Source: CAYMGQ01 sp964390055 | GTDB lineage: Bacteria > Bacillota > Clostridia > Peptostreptococcales > Natronincolaceae | Length of the DNA stretch: 64,000 bases | Assembly: GCA_964390055.1 (NCBI GenBank) | Contig: CAYMGQ010000005.1 | Span: forward strand, 62,001-126,000 | Direction: 5' to 3' | Shown: positions 33,843 to 42,920 of the stretch, piece after piece | How the letters are laid out: the number at the start of each line of letters is the position of its first letter | Position numbering within the stretch: the stretch's first letter is position 1 | The notes under the pieces: generated by a model | Told to the model about the DNA's origin: nothing | Seen by the model: only the letters and a program-made list of their open reading frames with translations | Database searches by the model: none | Translations under genes and position numbers: made by a program

Positions 33843-33935
33843 AGATAGGATCTAAGGCTAGTTGTCAGGACAGGAGCCCATATTTAAGAAGAGCTTGACC
33901 CAGTGGGGAAAGAGCTCCCGAAGACGTGGAAAAAA
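33843..33935 (+). other. Unexplained GC-richer structured segment upstream of the cysteine desulfurase
   Basis: This non-coding stretch is less AT-rich than other gaps. It contains a nested hairpin (GAGCTT 33891-33896 with GAGCTC 33912-33917; inner CCC/GGG) and other short inverted repeats. An extended -10 (TGTTATAAT, 33962-33970) that could serve the next gene lies downstream, so the segment is either an independent RNA or part of a parB read-through transcript. I do not recognise it as a tRNA, T-box or named riboswitch. Confidence 0.35.
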
Positions 33936-34006
33936 AGAACACTATAGTTGAAGGCAGAATATGTTATAATATATAGCAAAAGTTGCAAGTAAAAGGGGAG
34001 GTTCTT

Positions 34007-35152
34007 GTGATTTATTTAGATAATGCAGCCACATCATTTCCAAAGCCCCAAGGGGTACTTAAGGCAGTTTTAGACAACATGGAAAACTATGGAGCAAATC
34101 CGGGTCGGTCGGGACATAAGCTAGCAATTGAAGCTGGCAGGGTGATTTATGAATGCAGGGAGTTGGCTTGCCAACTATTTAATATAGACGATCCCATGAG
34201 GGTGGTCTTTACTTCCAATGCAACTGAGGCATTAAACCTTGGGATTAAGGGGGTCCTGAATCCGGGGGACCATGTTATTACCACCAGCATGGAACACAAT
34301 TCCGTTTTAAGACCTATAAAGGGCCTGGAGGACAAGGGGGTAGAAAATACTATTGTGGAATGTAGCCCCAGGGGAAATTTAGATATAAGGGACCTGGAAA
34401 AGGCCATAAAGGGCAATACGAGACTTATGGTTATAAATCATGGGTCAAATGTAACGGGAAATATAGCGGACATAGGAAGGATAGGAAAAATAGCCAAAAA
34501 ACATGGAATTTTATTTTTACTCGATGGGGCCCAAACGGCTGGGGTCTATGATATAGATGTAAAGAAGATGGGGATAGACCTGCTGGCAGTTGCCGGACAC
34601 AAAGGGTTGATGGGACCCCAGGGAACAGGCATTTTATATATAGGGGAGGGAGTAGAGCTAAGACAGCTTATGGAGGGGGGAACAGGAAGCCAGTCAGAGG
34701 ATACAATACAGCCCTTGATGCTTCCCGACAGGTATGAAAGCGGGACGGCAAATACGCCAGGAATAGCAGGTCTTGGGGCTGGAATTAAGTTCCTACTTGA
34801 AAGGCAACTGGAAGAGATTAGGGGGCAGGGAAATAAACTTACCCAATATTTTCTTGAGGGTTTAGGAGCAATAAGCAAGCTAAAGATATATGGACCCCAG
34901 GATATTCAAAGGCAGGGGCCGGTTGTTTCCATAAACATAGGAGAAGAGGATTCCTCCGAGATAGCATATATCTTGGACAAATACTTTAATATAGGGGTTA
35001 GGCCAGGCCTCCACTGTGCACCCCTGGCCCATAAAACCATTGGGAGCTTACAACAGGGAACAGTGAGATTTAGTTTCGGATACTTTAACAAAAAAGAGGA
35101 AATAGGGCTAGCCTTAGAGGCATTAAACAAAATTTCTAAGGATTTAATATAG
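34007..35152 (+). CDS. Cysteine desulfurase (class V aminotransferase)
   Basis: The 381-residue PLP enzyme starts IYLDNAATSFPKPQGVLKAV and has FTSNATEALNLGIKG, MEHNSVLRP, PLP lysine in VAGHKGLMGPQGTGILY and the sulfur-accepting Cys in RPGLHCAPLAHKTIG. It takes sulfur (or selenium) from cysteine for tRNA thiolation, Fe-S or selenium use. It belongs to the type often found with yedF and DUF3343, which are here left of the origin. GGGGAGG supports GTG at 34007 rather than the longer frame. Confidence 0.92.
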   Translation: MIYLDNAATSFPKPQGVLKAVLDNMENYGANPGRSGHKLAIEAGRVIYECRELACQLFNIDDPMRVVFTSNATEALNLGIKGVLNPGDHVITTSMEHNSVLRPIKGLEDKGVENTIVECSPRGNLDIRDLEKAIKGNTRLMVINHGSNVTGNIADIGRIGKIAKKHGILFLLDGAQTAGVYDIDVKKMGIDLLAVAGHKGLMGPQGTGILYIGEGVELRQLMEGGTGSQSEDTIQPLMLPDRYESGTANTPGIAGLGAGIKFLLERQLEEIRGQGNKLTQYFLEGLGAISKLKIYGPQDIQRQGPVVSINIGEEDSSEIAYILDKYFNIGVRPGLHCAPLAHKTIGSLQQGTVRFSFGYFNKKEEIGLALEALNKISKDLI

Positions 35153-35193
35153 GATACTTATTTATAGGATTAGTAGGCGAAGGGAGAATTGAC

Positions 35194-35733
35194 ATGGAGG
35201 AAATACTGACAATAGTAGATACCTATTCCTTAACTTTCATTATTGTAGCTTTAATGATGAACTTGTTTTTTGTTTTTCTATTTATATTTAATTTTAGGGA
35301 GCTATCCCATCTTAGGGATAGATATAGACTTCTAACCCGGGGGACTAGGAAGAAAAACATAGAGGGAATTTTGATGGAACACATAGACAAGGTAGAAGGG
35401 GTTGAAAGGGGCTTTAAGAATATAGAGAAAAAAATAGACATTTTGGAAAACCGGGTAGCCTTTTCCATACAAAATGTAGGGGTGGTCCGATACAATGCCT
35501 TTAATAATGTTGGTAGTGACTTAAGCTATTCTATAGCCTTGCTAGATGAAAATTATACCGGGGTTATCCTAACTGGGATTCATGGGAGGGAGGAGACAGT
35601 CTCCTATGCAAAACCAGTGGTGGAAGGGGAGTCTAACTACAATCTTTCTGTGGAGGAACTCCAAGCCCTAGAAAGAGCTAAGGCCAAGGACCTATATAGT
35701 TCACCAGCGGGAGGATATAGGACTAGTAACTAG
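35194..35733 (+). CDS. DUF4446 family protein
   Basis: The 179-residue protein has one N-terminal membrane helix (about 14-33), a coiled coil (LRDRYRLLTRGTRKKNIEGI) and the family core VGVVRYNAFNNVGSDLSYSI, LLDENYTGVILTGIHGREET. Its function is unknown; it is often encoded near parAB. The start region has AGGGAGAATTGAC. Confidence 0.88.
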   Translation: MEEILTIVDTYSLTFIIVALMMNLFFVFLFIFNFRELSHLRDRYRLLTRGTRKKNIEGILMEHIDKVEGVERGFKNIEKKIDILENRVAFSIQNVGVVRYNAFNNVGSDLSYSIALLDENYTGVILTGIHGREETVSYAKPVVEGESNYNLSVEELQALERAKAKDLYSSPAGGYRTSN

Positions 35734-35752
35734 TAAAAATAATTAGAATTAA

Positions 35753-35793
35753 AAAAACACCTTCTTGGCATAATAAACTGAGGAGGTGTTTTT
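35753..35793 (+). promoter_or_regulatory. Terminator-like hairpin that buries the ykuS ribosome site
   Basis: A 14-bp stem (35753-35766 with 35780-35793, 13-base loop) ends exactly one base before the GTG start. The Shine-Dalgarno AGGAGG (35781-35786) lies wholly inside the 3' arm, which ends in TTTTT. It could end the DUF4446 transcript and also block ykuS translation from read-through RNA. Confidence 0.6.
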
Positions 35794-36054
35794 GTGAAGA
35801 CAATTGCAGTTCAAGAAGGCTTGGAAGAAATTAAAAGAGCCCTGGTAAATAGGGGCTATAATGTTGTAGACTTTCAAGAGACAGGTTACATAGATGGAAT
35901 AGTCTATATTGATAAGGGCCAGGGTTTTGAAAACCTAAATTCTATTGGTGATGTTAATCCCCATGGGGCTATTATGGTTAATGCCAGGGGCAAGTCAATT
36001 GATGAAATAGGGGATATAATAGAGAGTAGAAAATACGGAAATTTATTTACTTAG
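35794..36054 (+). CDS. YkuS family protein (UPF0180)
   Basis: The 86-residue protein has the family pattern VQEGLEEIKRALVNRGYNVV, then GAIMVNARGKSIDEI. Function unknown; family common in sporulating Firmicutes. GTG start. Its end overlaps the convergent yyaC gene by 8 bases. Confidence 0.85.
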   Translation: MKTIAVQEGLEEIKRALVNRGYNVVDFQETGYIDGIVYIDKGQGFENLNSIGDVNPHGAIMVNARGKSIDEIGDIIESRKYGNLFT

Positions 36055-36631
36055 TTTTTTGTCCTAACTTCCAAAGGGAAAACTTTATACCCTCAGAAAT
36101 TGTTTCCGCCATCCGCATAACCAGGTCTAATCTAGTGTTTTGCAAAATTACATACTCCATAAAGCCCTTCAAGTTAACAATACCCATAACATGGAGGTCG
36201 CCTACGGAGGGCAACTTCTTATTGACTCCTGTCCCGGGCTCTAGAGGCCCTTGTCCTACAGTCACAAAGCCAATCCTGTCCAATCGACTTAGGCAGGCAT
36301 CAATGGCTATGACAAAGGGCTTATCATGGGCATCATTAATATGGTCAATTTTTTCAAGGAGATTTTTTGCGTGGACTGGGTTCTCAAGGGTTCCATAAAC
36401 ATGGACATTCTTATATCTTGACATGGGTCTTTGGAGTTTGTGGCCAACCAAGGGGCCTAGGCAATCACCTGTAGAACGGTCGGTACCTATACACAGGAAA
36501 ACAAGATCATTATAGGAAGGACTATAGCTCTGGTTAAAATGCCTGTTAAAAATTTTGCTAAAGGCAAAGAAAGCTAGGGGTTCATTTATGTTAACCGAAT
36601 TAGGGAAGGTTTTTACACATGGCCGAAGCAT
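36047..36631 (-). CDS. yyaC: Spore protease YyaC (DUF1256, GPR-like)
   Basis: The 194-residue protein has the YyaC signature CIGTDRSTGDCLGPLVGHKL, YGTLENPVHAKNL, FVIAIDACLS and GVNKKLPSVGDLHVMGIVN, related to the germination protease GPR. It is a sporulation gene near oriC in Bacillus too. The frame opens at 36661, but GGAGG supports ATG at 36631. This is one of the signs that the organism forms spores. Confidence 0.92.
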   Translation of the reverse strand: MLRPCVKTFPNSVNINEPLAFFAFSKIFNRHFNQSYSPSYNDLVFLCIGTDRSTGDCLGPLVGHKLQRPMSRYKNVHVYGTLENPVHAKNLLEKIDHINDAHDKPFVIAIDACLSRLDRIGFVTVGQGPLEPGTGVNKKLPSVGDLHVMGIVNLKGFMEYVILQNTRLDLVMRMAETISEGIKFSLWKLGQKTK

Positions 36632-36780
36632 ATTTTTTCCTCCAATCAAAATTTTAGGCAAGGCTTTATATCTTGAGTTTTCCCAAAAAGGAAAATAAAA
36701 TACAAATAATAACTATTTATAGCCTATTAAGAATATCCCCCACATATGATGAAATATAATTATTTGGGGGGAAATAATTT

Positions 36781-37857
36781 ATGATTAGGAGAAAATCTAT
36801 ATATGCTATGGCAAGTATTTATATTGGCACTGTAATAGGGGCAGGCTTTGCATCAGGCCAGGAGATACTACAGTTTTTTGGCAAGTATGGGAATTATGGG
36901 ATCCTGGGTATGCTTATATCTACCATTATACTAGGGGGAGTAGGGGCAAAAACCCTAGCTAGGGTCTATGACTTGGGGATTAAAGATTTTCATGAGTTTG
37001 GCAACCAGCACTTTTATAAAAAGCTTTTCAAGGGGATAGAAATAATTTTAGCCTTCTTATTATATACAAGTTTTTTTATTATGCTATCAGGGGGAGGGGC
37101 CATAGGGGAGGAGTTTTTTGCTTTAAGCAAGATATGGGGGATATTAATAATGCTTGTGGCCTCTTTTATTGTATTTGTCTTTGGTGTCCAGGGAATTTCC
37201 AAGGCAAATATTTTAATTGTGCCCTTTTTATCCCTTGGCATTATTATAATTAGTATTTATGTAATAAGGGACAACAGCTATTATTTTAGAGAAATGGCTA
37301 GGCAATTAAGTGGCGGTTTAAGTTTTAAGAATTGCTTTAAGGGGTTAGGGAGGGCAGGATATGGCTGGTTATGGTCTGCCATAATATATGCCTCCCACAA
37401 TAGCATAGGGGCCATAGTTGTGATGACCTCCCTGCTACCTATCATCTATGACCAAAGGTCTGCTAAATTAGCCGGCATATTGGGGGCAACTGCTTTGGGA
37501 ATTATGGGGGGCCTTATCCTATTAAACCTACTGATTTTACAGACCAATCTTATAGGACTAGAGATACCTATGTTGGCAATAGTTTACCCTATGGGTAGTT
37601 TCCTAAGGAAGGGCTATGGACTTGTCCTGCTATTGGCTATGTTTACCACTGCTATAGCAAATGGCTATGGGGCTATTTTAGGATTTTCAAGGATTTTAGG
37701 ATGGGGGGAGGCTTGGATGAAGATTATTATATGCCTAACAGCCCTCCCCCTAGCTAATATGGGATTTAAGAATCTGATTTCTTTTTTCTACCCCCTTTTT
37801 GGTTATATTGGTTTCTTATTCATTGGGGCAATTTTTTTAAAAGCTAAAGGAGAATAG
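36781..37857 (+). CDS. YkvI family membrane transporter
   Basis: The 358-residue protein has about 10 membrane helices and the N-terminal IYIGTVIGAGFASGQEILQF that marks the YkvI family of the LeuT/APC superfamily. The substrate is unknown. A small gap (61 bases) separates it from the next unknown gene. GGGGGGAAATAATTT precedes the ATG. Confidence 0.88.
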   Translation: MIRRKSIYAMASIYIGTVIGAGFASGQEILQFFGKYGNYGILGMLISTIILGGVGAKTLARVYDLGIKDFHEFGNQHFYKKLFKGIEIILAFLLYTSFFIMLSGGGAIGEEFFALSKIWGILIMLVASFIVFVFGVQGISKANILIVPFLSLGIIIISIYVIRDNSYYFREMARQLSGGLSFKNCFKGLGRAGYGWLWSAIIYASHNSIGAIVVMTSLLPIIYDQRSAKLAGILGATALGIMGGLILLNLLILQTNLIGLEIPMLAIVYPMGSFLRKGYGLVLLLAMFTTAIANGYGAILGFSRILGWGEAWMKIIICLTALPLANMGFKNLISFFYPLFGYIGFLFIGAIFLKAKGE

Positions 37858-37921
37858 GCAGGCAAGGGGGAATATAAGTAGGGGAGACTAGGAGGAAAAG
37901 AGGGCAGAATGGGGGTGTAGC

Positions 37922-39034
37922 ATGGGGAAAAGAGGAAAGTTTTTACTACTACTAATGGGGATGGGGATAATCCTCATTGGATTTAAAATTATAAGGGGTG
38001 GGCTGGATACAGGAAGCCCTGAAAACAGGGAATTGGATATAATTAAGGAAATAGAAATAGACCATAGGGGAGAATTATTTTGTGAAAAGGTTAAATCTCA
38101 TTTAATACAATACCAAGGAGGTATCCTAAGCTCCTATAATAAAAAAGGAGAAAAAAATTGGACTAGCCATTTAGGTGTGCTCAATCCCACCATTAAATGC
38201 AGCCCAAAGGCTATATATGTTTTAGATAATGACAGGAATCAGATTATCAGCATAGATAGAGGGGGGGAAATAATCTATAGGTATAATGTAGGGGATAGGC
38301 TAGAAGATTTTCAGGCCTGCAAGGACAATTACCTTCTTTTACAATACCCCTATAAAAACAAGACGAGCCAGCTAAAGGTCTTAGATAATGAGGGTAGGGA
38401 ATATAGTGAATTCTCCCTAACCGAAGGAAGGGTTGTAAATATAAGTATTTCCAAGGCAGATAACTTCATAGGGATTAACACATTGACTATGAAAGGGGAT
38501 ATAGAAAGCCGATTTTTGATTTATGATATGGAGGGACAATTAAAGGGGACCAAAAACCTAGATGACCAGCTGATTCTAGGCTTCCAGCAGGATGGAAAGG
38601 GAAACACCATAGTAGTTGGAGAGAGGCAAGTTTTTGCCATAAATAAAAACAATGAGGTAAAATGGGATATGGGCCTGGCCCCTATAAAGCTATTTAAGGG
38701 CAAACCTACAAAACACATGATTTTTTATAGTGGAGACATGGATAATAAGCAGTGGGTTTATAGGAACAATTCAGAAGAAATAAGGATTATACAATATAAT
38801 GGCAAGGAAGTAGCCAGGACAGGGTTAGATGAGGGAATTACAGGGATGGACCTTGGAGAGGATGCTATTGCCTTGTATTCCTCTAGGACAATTTTCCTTT
38901 TGGACAGTGGAGGCAAGCTAAATCTAAAGCACCAGTACTCTAGTGATATAGAGAAAATCTTTGTGTTTTCTAAAAGGGAATTAGGGGTGGTTACCAGGGA
39001 TAAAATATCCTTTATTAAAATAAGGGATGGATAA
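37922..39034 (+). CDS. Hypothetical membrane-anchored beta-propeller-like protein
   Basis: The 370-residue protein has one N-terminal membrane helix (LLLLMGMGIILIGFKII) and an outside domain made of repeated beta strands such as IISIDRGGEIIYRYNVGD, LKVLDNEGREYSEF and IFLLDSGGKLNLKH. These resemble PQQ/YVTN-type propeller blades. I cannot assign a function. It is followed by cvpA 14 bases downstream. Confidence 0.7.
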   Translation: MGKRGKFLLLLMGMGIILIGFKIIRGGLDTGSPENRELDIIKEIEIDHRGELFCEKVKSHLIQYQGGILSSYNKKGEKNWTSHLGVLNPTIKCSPKAIYVLDNDRNQIISIDRGGEIIYRYNVGDRLEDFQACKDNYLLLQYPYKNKTSQLKVLDNEGREYSEFSLTEGRVVNISISKADNFIGINTLTMKGDIESRFLIYDMEGQLKGTKNLDDQLILGFQQDGKGNTIVVGERQVFAINKNNEVKWDMGLAPIKLFKGKPTKHMIFYSGDMDNKQWVYRNNSEEIRIIQYNGKEVARTGLDEGITGMDLGEDAIALYSSRTIFLLDSGGKLNLKHQYSSDIEKIFVFSKRELGVVTRDKISFIKIRDG

Positions 39035-39048
39035 GGGGAAGGTTTGCA

Positions 39049-39708
39049 ATGAAGCCAATGGATTTAATAATAATTGTTATATGGATATTAAGTAGCATAA
39101 GGGGCTACCAAAAAGGCTTTATTTTAAGCCTCTGTAGTTTAGCCAGTTATATCCTTGCCTTTATTGTGGCCAAGAGATACTATTCCTTGTTGGCTGAACA
39201 TATAATAAAAGCACCTTTTATACTGCCTGCTATAAGAGACTTTATCACAAGAAAAAGCGGACCCCATCTTTCCCAGGCTTTGGGCCAGCAGGAAATGGGA
39301 GAGGCATTTCCCTATGGTTTTTTATTGGGAAAAACCCCTATAGAGGTATACGGAGGCCAGATAATAGAGGGTTTTAAGGGGCATATTATAGAATTATTGG
39401 CGGAGTCCTTTATTAATATTATTAGTATGATTTTATTATTCCTTTTAGTAAGGTGTATAATTTTGCTCTTTGGAATCCTATTAAACAAGGTCTTTAAATT
39501 GCCGGGACTAAATATGGCCAATAGTTTGGCGGGGGGAGTTTTAGGTTTTATTAGGGGCAGCATATTTATTGTAATATTTTTCTTCATTATGTCATCCATA
39601 GCAGCGGTAAATGTGCAGGGAAGTGTGGCTAGGGCAATGCAGGATTCTATTATATTTCCCAGGCTATATCGATATTTTCTCTATTATTTGCTACAATGGT
39701 TGGGCTAG
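39049..39708 (+). CDS. CvpA family membrane protein
   Basis: The 219-residue protein has four membrane helices and the CvpA start MDLIIIVIWILSSIRGYQKG, followed by late GGVLGFIRGSIFIVIFFF. CvpA was named for colicin V production, but the general role is unclear (envelope homeostasis). It lies between a propeller-like gene and dnaX. Ribosome site GGGGAAGG. Confidence 0.85.
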   Translation: MKPMDLIIIVIWILSSIRGYQKGFILSLCSLASYILAFIVAKRYYSLLAEHIIKAPFILPAIRDFITRKSGPHLSQALGQQEMGEAFPYGFLLGKTPIEVYGGQIIEGFKGHIIELLAESFINIISMILLFLLVRCIILLFGILLNKVFKLPGLNMANSLAGGVLGFIRGSIFIVIFFFIMSSIAAVNVQGSVARAMQDSIIFPRLYRYFLYYLLQWLG

Positions 39709-39772
39709 GGCATATATGATATAATTATATTGATTTTTAAGCAGGATACTATTATCGACAAAGGTGGTTACC

Positions 39773-41431
39773 ATGGAATATAGAGCATTATATAGAAGGT
39801 TTAGGCCTCAAATATTTGAGGACATTGTGGGACAGGATTCTATAACTACTACATTAAAAAATCAGATTAAAAGTTCAAAGATCTCCCATGCCTATTTATT
39901 TTGTGGGACGAGGGGGACGGGTAAGACTTCAACAGCTAGAATTTTAGCCAGGGCAGTGAATTGCTCCAAGCCTCAGGACAGTAACCCCTGCAATAAATGT
40001 GACATATGTCAGGAAATTTTAAAGGATAATAATATAGATGTAATTGAAATTGATGCAGCTTCCAACCGGGGTGTGGAAAACATAAGAGAGCTTAGGGAAA
40101 CGGTAAAGTTCCCCCCTTCAAGGGGAAGGTATAAGATTTATATAATAGATGAGGTCCATATGTTAACAACAGAGGCCTTTAACGCCCTATTGAAAACATT
40201 GGAAGAGCCTCCTGACCATATAATTTTTATCCTAGCTACTACGGACCCAGAGCGACTTCCAGCCACCATATTATCTAGGTGCCAAAGATTTGATTTTAAA
40301 ATCTTATCCACTGGGGATATTATAAAGAGACTGGGAGAGGTGGCCAAGGCCTTGGAAATAGAGGTAGAGGAAGAGGCTTTAAGAATTATTGCTATAAATA
40401 GTGAGGGGGCCTTAAGAGATGCCCTAAGCGTCTTAGAGCAATGTGTCTCCTTTATGGATGAAAAACTTACTGGAAAAGATGTAGTAGATATTTTGGGGAT
40501 TGTAAACTATGAAACTATATATAAATTGGTGGAGGCTATAATTAATCAGGATACACCAATGGCCATATCCATCATACAAAAGATAATAGACGATGGTAAG
40601 GATATACAGCAGCTAATAAAGGACCTAATTTATTACTTTAGAAACTTAATGATGGTTAAGCTAGGGGTAGAGTTGGAAGAACTGCTGATTATTTCTGAGG
40701 AAATATTAAAAAACTTTGAAATCCAAAGCAATAGGATTAGCACAGAAGCTATAACAGAGGCCATATACAGCCTGTCAGAAACAGAAACAAAGGCCAAATA
40801 CTCAAGACAGCCCAGAATACTATTAGAAATATCAATAGTATCCCTATGCCATAGGAGGGGTAAGCACTCCATTGAGGGCCTAATAGAAAGAATTGAAAAA
40901 CTTGAAGAAAAAGTAATAAGCTTTCCAGAGGCAGGGGCAAGGGAAAGGCCCCATGATGAGGTTAGGGCCAAGGATAGGAAAGAGCCTAAGGCAATTATAG
41001 AGACTAGGGAAATACAAGGAGGGGTGGAGGCCAAGGCAGGTGGGAAAAAAGAGGAAAAAAACCTGGAATCCATAGGAGATTTTACTGTCATCAAGGAAAA
41101 GTGGCAGGAAATAAGGGAATTTATTATAAGGGATAAAAAGGCCCAGGTTGAGGCATTCTTAAAGGAAGGGAGCCTTGAAGGCATAAAGGAAGGAAGGCTA
41201 ATTATAAGTTTTAATGATGACCATGTTTTTCATAGGGATAACCTTGCCAGGGAGAGGAACAGTAACTATATATCAGAGGTTATAGAAAAAATAACAGGGC
41301 AAAAGTTACAGTTATCCTTTGTATTACTTAGTGAAATAGGTAAAAAAAAAGAGGACAATGATCAAGATATCCTAGAGGAAAAATTAAAGGAGTTTGTACC
41401 CAAGGGAATGTTAGAGATAGTGGATGAATAG
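39773..41431 (+). CDS. dnaX: DNA polymerase III subunits gamma/tau
   Basis: The 552-residue clamp-loader ATPase starts MEYRALYRRFRPQIFEDIVG and has Walker A GTRGTGKTSTARILARAVNC, four zinc Cys (CSKPQDSNPCNKCDIC), and IDEVHMLTTEAFNALLKTLE. The C-terminal tau part is charged and variable. The frame begins at a GTG inside the ribosome site AAAGGTGG, so the ATG at 39773 is used. I saw no obvious slippery A-run for a gamma frameshift in the middle; a run of eight A near 41342 is close to the end. Confidence 0.95.
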   Translation: MEYRALYRRFRPQIFEDIVGQDSITTTLKNQIKSSKISHAYLFCGTRGTGKTSTARILARAVNCSKPQDSNPCNKCDICQEILKDNNIDVIEIDAASNRGVENIRELRETVKFPPSRGRYKIYIIDEVHMLTTEAFNALLKTLEEPPDHIIFILATTDPERLPATILSRCQRFDFKILSTGDIIKRLGEVAKALEIEVEEEALRIIAINSEGALRDALSVLEQCVSFMDEKLTGKDVVDILGIVNYETIYKLVEAIINQDTPMAISIIQKIIDDGKDIQQLIKDLIYYFRNLMMVKLGVELEELLIISEEILKNFEIQSNRISTEAITEAIYSLSETETKAKYSRQPRILLEISIVSLCHRRGKHSIEGLIERIEKLEEKVISFPEAGARERPHDEVRAKDRKEPKAIIETREIQGGVEAKAGGKKEEKNLESIGDFTVIKEKWQEIREFIIRDKKAQVEAFLKEGSLEGIKEGRLIISFNDDHVFHRDNLARERNSNYISEVIEKITGQKLQLSFVLLSEIGKKKEDNDQDILEEKLKEFVPKGMLEIVDE

Positions 41432-41505
41432 GAAAGAGCCTAATAAAGGAATATATAAAATAAATGTGATATAATAATTGAAAATTAAGTGGAGGAGGAA
41501 TTTTT

Positions 41506-41850
41506 GTGTCCAGGAGAGGATTTAAGGGTAGGGGCGGAATGCCAAATATGAACAATATGCTTAAGCAAGCACAAAAAATGCAAAAACAAATGCAGGAACT
41601 ACAGGCAGAAGTAGAAGAGAGGGAAGTTGAAGCCAGTGCAGGTGGTGGGGCAGTGGTGGTTAAAATGACGGGCAAAAAAGAAATTATAAAGATAGATATT
41701 CAACCTGAGGTAGTGGATCCGGAGGATATAGATATGCTGGAGGATTTGGTTATGGCAGCAGTAAATGAAGCCATACGGACTGCAGAGGAAATGGTTGCTA
41801 AGGAAATGTCTAAGGTAACGGGGAACATGAATATACCAGGATTATTTTAA
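41506..41850 (+). CDS. Nucleoid-associated protein, YbaB/EbfC family
   Basis: The 114-residue protein has the YbaB core MLKQAQKMQKQMQELQAEVE, EASAGGGAVVVKMTGKKEI and DLVMAAVNEAIRTAEEM. It is the usual gene between dnaX and recR and binds DNA as a dimer. GTG start behind GGAGGAGG. Confidence 0.95.
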   Translation: MSRRGFKGRGGMPNMNNMLKQAQKMQKQMQELQAEVEEREVEASAGGGAVVVKMTGKKEIIKIDIQPEVVDPEDIDMLEDLVMAAVNEAIRTAEEMVAKEMSKVTGNMNIPGLF

Positions 41851-41875
41851 CTAGGGAAGTAGAGGGTGACCCACA

Positions 41876-42475
41876 ATGAATTATTATTCAACACCTATTG
41901 CCAGGTTAATAAATGAGTTTGCCAAACTTCCTGGAATAGGTAGAAAGACTGCCCAACGATTAGCCTTCTATATAATAGAGATGCCTAAAGAAGAGGCAAA
42001 ACTATTGTCTAGGGCTATTGTGGAGGCAAAGGAAAGCATAAAATATTGTAGTATATGTACTAATTTAACAGATCAAGAGATATGCAACATTTGTGGTGAT
42101 AAGAGGAGGGACCCTGAAATTATCTGTGTAGTAGAGGACCCAAGGGACGTAGTGGCAATGGAGAAAACCAAGGAGTTCCGCGGCTACTACCATGTACTCC
42201 ATGGGGTAATATCCCCCCTGGAGGGAATAGGGCCTGAAGAGATAAGAATAAAGGAATTATTGTCAAGGCTTGCAAAGGATGAGGTCAAGGAGATTATCCT
42301 AGCCACAAATCCAAATGTGGAGGGGGAGGCAACAGCCATGTATTTGTCTAAATTAGTCAAACCCATGGGTATCAAGGTGTCACGGATAGCCTATGGCATA
42401 CCTGTTGGGGGAGACTTAGAATATGCTGACGAAATCACCTTGTCAAAGTCCCTTGAAGGCAGGAGGGAATTGTAG
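41876..42475 (+). CDS. recR: Recombination protein RecR
   Basis: The 199-residue protein has the helix-hairpin-helix (LPGIGRKTAQRLAFYI), C4 zinc site (CSICTNLTDQEICNIC) and TOPRIM (ICVVEDPRDVVAMEKT). It acts with RecF and RecO in gap repair. Last gene of dnaX-ybaB-recR. Confidence 0.97.
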   Translation: MNYYSTPIARLINEFAKLPGIGRKTAQRLAFYIIEMPKEEAKLLSRAIVEAKESIKYCSICTNLTDQEICNICGDKRRDPEIICVVEDPRDVVAMEKTKEFRGYYHVLHGVISPLEGIGPEEIRIKELLSRLAKDEVKEIILATNPNVEGEATAMYLSKLVKPMGIKVSRIAYGIPVGGDLEYADEITLSKSLEGRREL

Positions 42476-42584
42476 GGATAGGCCTATTACTATAGTTATA
42501 AAAGAAAGTTTTACAAGCAGAAGGAATATTATGGATTAATCCTCCATATGTATTCCTTTTTTTATTTGCATACAAGTAAAGACC

Positions 42585-42920
42585 TTATGCAAATATAAAT
42601 TGGATTCCTATCATGTAAAGAGCAGTTCCGCCAATTATACTAATAAGATTATTTCTTTTCCATAGGTGGAGGGCTATTACAGCAAGAATTCCCATAAGTT
42701 CAGGCAGTCCAAAGGGAAAGGATGATAGGGTAACATTTCTTAAGCTGTATATTATCAGCATTGACATAACAGCAGGGGGCAAGTAGTTGCCAATATAGTT
42801 TACATATTTGGGGGTGGTTTTCCCATTGCCAAATAAAACAAAGGGCATTAATCTTATTGCAAAGGTTACAATTCCAGCAACTAAAATGGCTATCAAGCTA
42901 TATCGACTATTAACATTCAT
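42585..42920 (-). CDS. azlD: Branched-chain amino acid export protein AzlD
   Basis: The 111-residue protein has four membrane helices and the AzlD-like GIVTFAIRLMPFVLF, YIGNYLPPAVMSMLIIY. It is the small partner of AzlC. The frame opens at 42941 inside azlC; the ATG at 42920 overlaps azlC by 11 bases, indicating translational coupling. Confidence 0.9.
   Translation of the reverse strand: MNVNSRYSLIAILVAGIVTFAIRLMPFVLFGNGKTTPKYVNYIGNYLPPAVMSMLIIYSLRNVTLSSFPFGLPELMGILAVIALHLWKRNNLISIIGGTALYMIGIQFIFA

Noticed and set aside
33843..33935. tRNA-Sec or T-box upstream of the cysteine desulfurase
   Set aside because: No acceptor/T-arm sequence and no GGGTGG T-box core could be found.
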